This document shows, in pieces, positions 1 through 5,729 of a stretch of DNA of 8,940 bases; positions within the stretch are counted from its first letter, which is position 1; each line of letters begins with the position of its first letter. This DNA is from Moraxellaceae bacterium (GTDB lineage: Bacteria; Pseudomonadota; Gammaproteobacteria; Pseudomonadales; Moraxellaceae), in contig JAJNDL010000237.1 of NCBI GenBank assembly GCA_021156385.1, forward strand, positions 1 through 8,940, read 5' to 3'. Under the pieces are notes generated by a model. It worked only from the letters and a program-made list of their open reading frames with translations, made no database searches and was not told the DNA's origin. The position numbers and the translations under genes are program-made.

Positions 1-20
1 GCGGAGGGTGCGGAGGCTCC

Positions 21-34
21 TTGCAGTGCTGCAA
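21..34. repeat. Short palindrome upstream of the sigma-54 promoter
   Basis: Inverted repeat TTGCAG-TG-CTGCAA with perfect 6-bp arms and a 2-bp centre. It lies about 66-79 bp upstream of the transcription start predicted from the sigma-54 promoter, within reach of an enhancer-binding protein. It does not match the NtrC consensus (TGCACC-N5-GGTGCA). An overlapping 17-mer at 27-43 keeps only the outer TGC...GCA of that consensus. The regulator, if any, is unknown. Confidence 0.3.
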
Positions 35-72
35 ATCATGGCAGGGCTTACAAATTCCTCCTCTGCACCGGA

Positions 73-89
73 TTGGCACGGCTTCTGCA
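73..89 (+). promoter_or_regulatory. Sigma-54 (RpoN) -24/-12 promoter
   Basis: TTGGCACGGCTTCTGCA matches the RpoN consensus YTGGCACGRNNNTTGCW at all but one specified position (CTGC instead of TTGC). The invariant GG (75-76) and GC (87-88) are exactly 10 bp apart, as sigma-54 holoenzyme requires. Transcription should start near position 100, leaving a leader of about 72 nt before the porin ATG. Sigma-54 promoters need an activator ATPase; with glnK-amtB downstream, NtrC is the obvious candidate. No comparable promoter is visible in the gaps before glnK or amtB, so this one may serve all three genes. Confidence 0.85.
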
Positions 90-94
90 ATGCA

Positions 95-109
95 CAGAAC
101 CAAGTTCTG
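95..109. repeat. Inverted repeat over the predicted transcription start
   Basis: CAGAAC-CAA-GTTCTG has perfect 6-bp arms around a 3-nt centre and spans the start point predicted from the sigma-54 promoter (about 100). It could be a repressor site or a small hairpin at the 5' end of the transcript. It could also be chance; nothing else supports a role. Confidence 0.3.
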
Positions 110-171
110 ATCCAGAGCTTTGCGGTCCAAACCTCTAACGAGTCACCACAGGGAACCAAGGAGTTGCACCG

Positions 172-912
172 ATGAAAATCACCATCCTCACCAAGGCGCT
201 CGCTGCTGCTGGCCTGATGACGGCGGCTGCCGTCGCCAATGCCGGGGTCACCGGCAACGTGGCTTTCACCACGGACTATCTGTTCCGCGGTATCAGCCAG
301 ACGTCTAACAACGCTGCCGTGCAGGGCACGCTGAGCTACGCCCACGAGAGCGGTTTCTATGCCACGGCCTGGGGCTCCAGCATCAGCAGCCCGGGTGGTT
401 TCGAGCTGGACACGCTGCTGGGTTATGCCGGCAAGGCCGGCGACGTCGGCTATGACGTCGGTGTGATGCGGTACAACTACCCGGGCTGGAACGACAACAA
501 TCTCGGCGTGCTTGACGCCAGCGGCAACCCGGTCGAGCCCGACTACAACGAAGCCTACGCCTCCGTTTCCTTCATGGGTGCCAAGCTGGGCCTGGCCTTC
601 AGCCCCGACTACTTCGCCGAGTCCGACCAGTTCCTCTATGTCTACCTGGACTACGCCAAGGAAATTGCCGGCGTCGGCCTGTTTGCGCACGTTGGCATGA
701 ACAGCTTCGACGACACCACGATGATGGCTCAAGCCCTGGGCTATGGCGGCAATGACGACAGCTACATCGATTACAAGGTGGCTGCGAGCAAGGCCGTGCA
801 GGGCGTGACCTTCGAGCTGGCCTACATGGGCTCTGACATTGACGACGCTGATCTCGGCAACTCCGGCATCGGCGAAGGCCGCTTCGTCGGCACGATCAGC
901 AAGTCGTTCTGA
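172..912 (+). CDS. TorF family putative outer-membrane porin (Gcw_chp family)
   Basis: A 246-residue protein. A Sec signal peptide covers residues 1-24 (MKIT start, hydrophobic AAAGLMTAAAVA core, probable cleavage after ANA). The mature part begins with the family-typical region containing TTDYLFRGISQT (about 32-43). Alternating polar/aromatic strands follow, and the protein ends in phenylalanine (GTISKSF), the usual signal for insertion of outer-membrane beta barrels by the BAM complex. The length of about 240 residues fits the family, whose substrates are mostly unknown. The start is supported by AAGGAG at 158-163, 8 nt before the ATG. The gene lies directly behind a sigma-54 promoter and 57 bp ahead of glnK-amtB, so a role in passing a nitrogen compound across the outer membrane is a reasonable inference. 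The substrate cannot be read from the sequence. Confidence 0.85.
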   Translation: MKITILTKALAAAGLMTAAAVANAGVTGNVAFTTDYLFRGISQTSNNAAVQGTLSYAHESGFYATAWGSSISSPGGFELDTLLGYAGKAGDVGYDVGVMRYNYPGWNDNNLGVLDASGNPVEPDYNEAYASVSFMGAKLGLAFSPDYFAESDQFLYVYLDYAKEIAGVGLFAHVGMNSFDDTTMMAQALGYGGNDDSYIDYKVAASKAVQGVTFELAYMGSDIDDADLGNSGIGEGRFVGTISKSF

Positions 913-922
913 CCAGCTGTTC

Positions 923-952
923 CCGCGCGCGGAAATCCGCGCGCGGACTTTT
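923..952 (+). terminator. GC-rich hairpin between porin and glnK (partial terminator or attenuator)
   Basis: Arms CCGCGCGCGG (923-932) and CCGCGCGCGG (937-946) pair perfectly around AAAT, with a short T run (949-952) downstream. The tract is only four T, so termination is probably incomplete. The hairpin starts 10 nt after the porin stop and ends just before the glnK Shine-Dalgarno (953-960). It may lower expression of glnK-amtB relative to the porin, or protect the 3' end of the porin message. Confidence 0.6.
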
Positions 953-954
953 AG

Positions 955-1308
<354 letters not shown>

Positions 1309-1357
1309 TTTCTTTACTCGCTGCCAAGATAACGCGAACCAACGCGGAGGATTCCTC

Positions 1358-2887
1358 GTGAAAAAATTTGTATATGCCCTCATGCTGGGTAGCGCCCTGG
1401 TGGCGAGCAGCCCTGCATTTGCAGAAGAGGCCCTGGCCGCTCCGGTTGCGGCAGAAGCTGCAGCCGCGCCTGCTGCCGAAGCTGTACCTGCCGCCGCGCC
1501 TGAAGCTGCTGCGGCGCCGGCTGCAACAGAAGCTGCCGCCCCGGCCGATGAATACAAGGCCCCGAGCTACGACATGGGCAACGTGTCGTGGATGATGACG
1601 GCCACCCTGCTCGTGATTTTCATGAGCCTGCCCGGCCTGGCGCTCTTCTACGGCGGCATGGTGCGCAAGAAGAACATGCTGTCCACGCTCATGCAGACCT
1701 TCACGATCTTCTGCGTGATCGCCGTGCTCTGGGTGGTCTACGGTTATTCCGTGGCCTTCTCCAACGGCAACGCCTACTTCGGCGGCCTCGACAAGTTCTT
1801 CCTGAACGGCGTGATCTACGACGCCAAGGGCAACTTCGTGCCGACCGCCACCTTCAGCAAGGGCGTGGTGATTCCCGAGCTCATGTTCGCCATGTTCCAG
1901 CTGACTTTCGCCTGCATCACCTGCGCGCTGATCGCCGGTGCCTATGCCGAGCGCATGAAGTTCTCCGCCGTGCTGATCTTCACCATCGTATGGTTCACCT
2001 TCTCCTACCTGCCCATGGCGCACATGGTCTGGTGGTGGCCGGGTCCGGACGCCTACACCGGCCCGGAAGTGGTCAATGAACTCAACGCCACCGCCGGCAA
2101 GCTCTGGCAGCTCGGCGCCCTCGACTTTGCCGGCGGCACCGTGGTGCACATCAACGCCGGTGTCGCGGGTCTCGTCGCCGCCATCATGCTCGGCAAGCGT
2201 CTCGGTTACGGCAAGGTGGCCATGCCTCCGCACAGCCTGGTCATGACCATGATCGGTGGCTGCATGCTGTGGGTGGGCTGGTTCGGCTTCAACGCCGGCT
2301 CCAACCTGGAAGCCAACGGCTATGCCGTGCTGGCCTTCGCCAACACCATCTTCGCGACCGCCGTTGCCGCGCTGGCCTGGCTGTTCGCCGAGTGGATCCA
2401 CAAGGGCAAGCCCAGCCTGCTGGGCGCCGTGTCCGGCGCCATCGCCGGCCTCGTCGGCGTCACCCCGGCCTGCGGTTTCGTCGGCCCCATGGGTGCGCTG
2501 GTGATCGGTCTGGCTGCTGGCCTCATCTGCTTCGTCTTCGTGGCCTTCCTCAAGAAGAAGCTGGGCTATGACGACGCGCTGGATGCCTTCGGCGTGCACG
2601 CCGTCGGCGGCATCGTCGGTGCCATCCTGACCGGCGTGTTCGTGAACCCCGCCCTGGGCGGAGCCGGTTACGTCACCGACGGCTGGGTCGGCCCGACCTT
2701 CGGTTACGACAGCGCGCAGATCATGATCCAGGTTAAGGCGGTACTGATCGCCATCGTCTGGAGCGCCGTGGTCAGCGCCGTGACCCTGTTCATCCTCGAC
2801 AAGGTCATCGGCCTCCGCGTCAGCGAAGAAGCCGAGCGCGAAGGTCTCGACATCGCCGAGCACGGCGAGCAGGCCTACAACGACTGA
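1358..2887 (+). CDS. amtB: Ammonium transporter AmtB
   Basis: A 509-residue inner-membrane Amt/Rh-family ammonium channel. The chosen start is GTG at 1358: GGAGGA (1346-1351) is 6 nt upstream, and the protein then begins with a clear signal peptide (MKKFVYALMLGSALVASSPAFA, written from M1 to A22). Residues 23-64 form an Ala/Pro/Glu-rich linker, followed by the multi-span channel from about residue 75. Key residues align with E. coli AmtB at a constant offset of 96: Asp256 (D160), the pore histidines His264 (VVHINAG, H168) and His414 (FGVHAVGG, H318), Phe311 (F215) and Ser315 (S219). The C-terminal tail ending EHGEQAYND is the region that contacts GlnK in this family. An in-frame ATG at 1283 would overlap glnK and bury the signal peptide, so it was rejected. 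The gene is the last of the sigma-54 cluster and has a strong terminator behind it. Confidence 0.96.
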   Translation: MKKFVYALMLGSALVASSPAFAEEALAAPVAAEAAAAPAAEAVPAAAPEAAAAPAATEAAAPADEYKAPSYDMGNVSWMMTATLLVIFMSLPGLALFYGGMVRKKNMLSTLMQTFTIFCVIAVLWVVYGYSVAFSNGNAYFGGLDKFFLNGVIYDAKGNFVPTATFSKGVVIPELMFAMFQLTFACITCALIAGAYAERMKFSAVLIFTIVWFTFSYLPMAHMVWWWPGPDAYTGPEVVNELNATAGKLWQLGALDFAGGTVVHINAGVAGLVAAIMLGKRLGYGKVAMPPHSLVMTMIGGCMLWVGWFGFNAGSNLEANGYAVLAFANTIFATAVAALAWLFAEWIHKGKPSLLGAVSGAIAGLVGVTPACGFVGPMGALVIGLAAGLICFVFVAFLKKKLGYDDALDAFGVHAVGGIVGAILTGVFVNPALGGAGYVTDGWVGPTFGYDSAQIMIQVKAVLIAIVWSAVVSAVTLFILDKVIGLRVSEEAEREGLDIAEHGEQAYND

Positions 2888-2903
2888 CCTTTCCGGTCGA
2901 TCC

Positions 2904-2935
2904 GGGAAAAGGGCCCTTGCGGGCCCTTTTCTTTT
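2904..2935 (+). terminator. Intrinsic terminator after amtB
   Basis: AAAAGGGCCC (2907-2916), loop TTGC, GGGCCCTTTT (2921-2930): a perfect 10-bp stem, extended by G2906-C2931, with CTTTTC following. It begins about 20 nt after the amtB stop and closes the porin-glnK-amtB unit. The A-rich left flank means it could also act on the other strand. Confidence 0.9.
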
Positions 2936-2968
2936 CCTGCCGCAGGGGCATCCGGGCGCCGTTCCGGC

Positions 2969-2997
2969 TTGGTAATCCCCCAAGGCGCCGCTATCAT
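2969..2997 (+). promoter_or_regulatory. Sigma-70 promoter of the MerR-family gene
   Basis: -35 TTGGTA (2969-2974, 4/6 to TTGACA), 17-bp spacer, -10 TATCAT (2992-2997, 5/6 to TATAAT). The expected transcription start is about 3004-3005, at or one base before the ATG, so the message would be leaderless or nearly so. CTTGG-N7-CCAAG (2968-2984) overlaps the -35 and spacer, and GGCGCC occurs at 2955-2960 and 2984-2989. These are possible operators, for instance for autoregulation. Confidence 0.65.
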
Positions 2998-3004
2998 CCC
3001 GCCC

Positions 3005-3793
3005 ATGAAAACACCGCAGTCGCTGCTGCAGCAGCTCCTGAAACAGGGACGTGACCTTCTGCCCACCGGATTGCTGGGCGATGAAGGCGGTAACGGACAT
3101 CAGGAATACTCCATCGATGAGCTCGCGCGCGTGGCCAATACCACCGTGCGCAACGTCCGCGCCTACCAGGACCGCGGCCTCATTCCCCCGCCCGTGCGCC
3201 GCGGCCGTGCCGGCGTCTACAACCAGGGCCACCTCTCCCGCCTCAATGTCATCGGCCAGTTGCTCGAGCGTGGCTACACCATCGCCAACATCAAGGAACT
3301 GATCTCGGCCTGGGAAAGCGGGCAGGACCTCGATCATGTGCTCGGGCTCGACTCCGCGCTGGCCGGCACCTGGACCGAAGAAATCCCGGTCTACATGGAG
3401 CCGGACGAAGTCAGCGAGCTGTTCGGCCCCGACATCACCGAGGAAACCCTGCGCAAGGCGCTGGAAGTCGGGCTCTTCGAGGTCGACGGCGACCGCCTCA
3501 AGATCACCAGCCCGCGTCTGCTGAACGCCGGGCTCGAGCTCTACCGCGCCGGCATTCCCCTGGCGGCGCTGCTGCGCGAACTCGAGGTGGTGCGCGCCGA
3601 CGTCGATCGCCTGACGCGCAGCTTCGTCCAGCTCGTGATCAATCATGTGGTGGAGCCGGTCACGGCCGACCAGCTGCCCAGTCCCGAGGAAATCGCGCGC
3701 CTCGCGGAGATCATCCAGCGCCTGCGTCCCCAAGCCCTGAGCCGGGCTGGTCATCTGCCAGCGCAGCCCGTCGGAATGCGCCATTTCTCTTGA
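3005..3793 (+). CDS. MerR-family transcriptional regulator
   Basis: A 262-residue DNA-binding protein. The winged helix-turn-helix of the MerR family occupies about residues 35-100: YSIDELARVANTTVRNVRAY, then the wing DRGLIPPPVRRGRAGVYNQG, then HLSRLNVIGQLLERGYTIANIKELI. It is about twice the size of a small MerR protein; the C-terminal 160 residues look like an effector or dimer domain of unknown ligand. No cysteine is present, which argues against a metal or redox sensor of the MerR/CueR/SoxR type. The start ATG at 3005 has no Shine-Dalgarno, but a good -10 box ends 7 nt upstream, suggesting leaderless translation. A TTG at 2969 in the same frame is the -35 element, not a start. It lies between the nitrogen genes and a phosphate-uptake operon; its targets are not evident. 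Confidence 0.88.
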   Translation: MKTPQSLLQQLLKQGRDLLPTGLLGDEGGNGHQEYSIDELARVANTTVRNVRAYQDRGLIPPPVRRGRAGVYNQGHLSRLNVIGQLLERGYTIANIKELISAWESGQDLDHVLGLDSALAGTWTEEIPVYMEPDEVSELFGPDITEETLRKALEVGLFEVDGDRLKITSPRLLNAGLELYRAGIPLAALLRELEVVRADVDRLTRSFVQLVINHVVEPVTADQLPSPEEIARLAEIIQRLRPQALSRAGHLPAQPVGMRHFS

Positions 3794-3835
3794 TGCAGGG
3801 CAAGACGGAGCGGGGTAGGACGCCACCTTCCGGAT

Positions 3836-3864
3836 GTGTCAACGTCGTTACAGTCTGGTTACGG
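3836..3864 (-). promoter_or_regulatory. Phased heptamer repeats resembling a reversed Pho box
   Basis: Three heptamers recur every 11 bp on the + strand: GTGTCAA (3836), GTTACAG (3847), GTTACGG (3858). On the - strand the last two read CCGTAAC-CAGA-CTGTAAC, which matches 13 of 18 positions of the PhoB box consensus (CTGTCAT-N4-CTGTMAY), including the whole second half-site. A weak -10 (TATCCT, 3868-3873) follows on the + strand. The downstream DUF47-PiT operon makes phosphate control plausible, but the orientation is opposite to that of an ordinary activating Pho box for these genes. Confidence 0.4.
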
Positions 3865-3910
3865 TGCTATCCTTGCCGCCCTCCAAAACCCTCTCCATAG
3901 GATGACTGCG

Positions 3911-4549
3911 ATGCTTGGCCGTTTCATGCCCAAGGAAGTCAAGTTCTTCGACCTCTTCAATGCCCATGCCAAGGAAATCGTGCGCGGCGCCGACGCCCTC
4001 GTCGCCCTGATGGCCGCCCTGAACCGCCAGCAGGAAGAGGCCGTGGCCCACGCCGAGGCCATCGACGCCATCGAGTCCCGCGCCGACAAGATCACCCACG
4101 AAACCGTTTCCCTGCTGCACTCCACGTTCATCACCCCGCTCGACCGCGACGAGATCCACCAGCTGATCTCCACCATGGACGATGTGCTGGACACCATCCA
4201 GGATGCCGCCCAGACCGTGAGCATGTACGACATCCGCCGTGCCACGCCGGAGGCCATCAAGCTCGCCGAGATCATCCGCGCCTCGGCCGAGAAGCTCTCG
4301 GCCGCCGTCGGCATGCTCGCCGACATGAACAATGGCCCGGCCATCCTCGAGGCCGCCCGCGTGCTCGACCGTCTGGAGGACGAGGCCGACGTGGTGCTGC
4401 GCCAGGCCATGTCGCGCCTGTTCCGCGAGGAAAGCGACGTCCGCGAGCTGATCAAGCTCAAGGCCATCTACGAACTGCTGGAAACCGTCACCGACCACTG
4501 CGACGACGTCGGCAACCTGCTCGAGGCCATCGTCCTCGAGAACTCCTGA
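3911..4549 (+). CDS. DUF47 family PhoU-like protein (PiT accessory)
   Basis: A 212-residue cytoplasmic, almost wholly helical protein of the DUF47/PhoU_div family. These proteins are usually encoded next to PiT phosphate transporters and are thought to modulate them as PhoU does for the Pst system. The N-terminus MLGRFMPKEVKFFDLFNAHA is typical of the family. PhoU-like E-x3-D metal-binding motifs are visible at E55SRAD59, E156DEAD160 and E191TVTD195, the last within the conserved ETVTDHCDDVGN segment. Start: AGGA at 3899-3902 is 8 nt before ATG 3911. An upstream ATG at 3902 would overlap that site, and a GTG at 3836 would add 25 residues without family resemblance. It lies 16 bp from the PiT gene, in one operon. 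Confidence 0.9.
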   Translation: MLGRFMPKEVKFFDLFNAHAKEIVRGADALVALMAALNRQQEEAVAHAEAIDAIESRADKITHETVSLLHSTFITPLDRDEIHQLISTMDDVLDTIQDAAQTVSMYDIRRATPEAIKLAEIIRASAEKLSAAVGMLADMNNGPAILEAARVLDRLEDEADVVLRQAMSRLFREESDVRELIKLKAIYELLETVTDHCDDVGNLLEAIVLENS

Positions 4550-4565
4550 TCCGGGAGGCTGAGTC

Positions 4566-5603
4566 ATGGATACGGTCACCCTGACCTTCGGAGTCGTGTT
4601 GTTCCTGGTGTTCCTGGCGCTGGCGTTCGACTTCATGAACGGTTTCCACGATGCCGCGAACTCCATCGCCACCGTGGTTTCCACCGGCGTGCTGAAGCCG
4701 CACCACGCGGTCGCCTTCGCCGCCTTCTTCAACTTCGTCGCGTTCTTCGTGTTCCCGCTGAAAGTAGCGGCCATGGTCGGCAAGGGCATCATCGATCCCT
4801 CGATCATCGACCACTACGTGGTGTTCGGCGCGCTGGTCGGCGCCATCAGCTGGAACTTCATCACCTGGTACTTCGGCATTCCGTCGAGCTCCTCGCATGC
4901 CCTCATCGGCGGCCTGGTGGGTGCGGCGCTGATGAAGGCCGGCGTGGGCTCGCTGAAGTGGGCCGGCCTCGGCAAGACCGTGGCCTTCATCCTCGTCTCG
5001 CCGATGCTGGGCTTCCTGTTCGGTTCTATCCTGATGCTGATCGTGGGCTGGATCTTCTTCCGCTTCGCACAGCGCCGCGTCGACAAGTACTTCCGCAAGG
5101 CACAGCTGGTGTCCGCGGCGCTCTACAGCCTCGGCCACGGCGGCAACGACGCGCAGAAGACGGCCGGCATCATCTGGATGCTGCTGATTGCGGCCACCGC
5201 CGCCAATCCGCACGTGCTGCCGAAGTGGATGCAGGCGCATCCGGACCATCTGCCGAGCTGGATCGTCATCACCTGCTATATCGTGATCGGCCTCGGCACC
5301 ATGTTCGGCGGCTGGCGCATCGTGAAGACCATGGGCCAGAAGATCACCAAGCTGAAGCCGGTCGGCGGCTTCTGCGCGGAGACCGGCGGCGCCATGACAT
5401 TGTTCCTGGCGACATCGCTCGGCATTCCCGTCTCGACGACGCACACCATCACCGGCGCCATCGTCGGCGTCGGCGCCACCCGGCGCGTCTCGGCGGTGCG
5501 CTGGGGCGTTGCGGGCGGCATCGTCTGGGCCTGGATCCTGACGATTCCCGCCAGCGCGCTCATTGCCGCAATTTTCTGGATGATCGGTACGGCGTTCCTG
5601 TAA
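4566..5603 (+). CDS. pit: PiT family inorganic phosphate transporter
   Basis: A 345-residue inner-membrane carrier of the PiT family (low-affinity, cation-coupled uptake of phosphate, often as a metal-phosphate complex). It shows the family's inverted repeat: GFHDAANSIAT (26-36) in the first half and LGHGGNDAQKTAGI (189-202) in the second. Each is followed by a serine/threonine-rich re-entrant motif, GIPSSSSHALIGG (104-116) and GIPVSTTHTITGA (286-298). It is shorter than E. coli PitA (about 500 residues) and close to the compact PiT proteins that pair with DUF47. Start: GGGAGG at 4553-4558, 7 nt before the ATG. It follows the DUF47 gene by 16 bp and ends at a strong terminator. The transported ion pair is inferred from the family. 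Confidence 0.93.
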   Translation: MDTVTLTFGVVLFLVFLALAFDFMNGFHDAANSIATVVSTGVLKPHHAVAFAAFFNFVAFFVFPLKVAAMVGKGIIDPSIIDHYVVFGALVGAISWNFITWYFGIPSSSSHALIGGLVGAALMKAGVGSLKWAGLGKTVAFILVSPMLGFLFGSILMLIVGWIFFRFAQRRVDKYFRKAQLVSAALYSLGHGGNDAQKTAGIIWMLLIAATAANPHVLPKWMQAHPDHLPSWIVITCYIVIGLGTMFGGWRIVKTMGQKITKLKPVGGFCAETGGAMTLFLATSLGIPVSTTHTITGAIVGVGATRRVSAVRWGVAGGIVWAWILTIPASALIAAIFWMIGTAFL

Positions 5604-5614
5604 AGGCGCGACGA

Positions 5615-5650
5615 CATGAAAAAGGCCACCTCCGCGTGGCCTTTTTCATG
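5615..5650. terminator. Intrinsic terminator after pit (bidirectional shape)
   Basis: CATGAAAAAGGCCAC (5615-5629) and GTGGCCTTTTTCATG (5636-5650) form a perfect 15-bp stem around CTCCGC. The T tract inside the right arm and the matching A tract in the left arm allow termination on either strand. It starts 12 nt after the pit stop. Confidence 0.9.
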
Positions 5651-5729
5651 GGTAACCGCCAGCAGGGCCCGATTCGGCAGGGGCGAATTTTTAGGCGATT
5701 TGTAAGTGCCGCGTCGGAAGTCCGTCGTA

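Noticed and set aside
35..47. Possible IHF site near AATCATGGCAGGG
   Set aside because: It lacks the TTR element at the required distance from WATCAR.
3836..3910. GTG start for the DUF47 gene at 3836
   Set aside because: The added residues are unlike the family N-terminus and cover what looks like a promoter; ATG 3911 has a ribosome-binding site.
3848..5444. Long minus-strand open frames opposite the DUF47 and pit genes
   Set aside because: Same His/Gly/Asp/Glu-rich composition, no start signal, no domain; shadows of the + strand genes.
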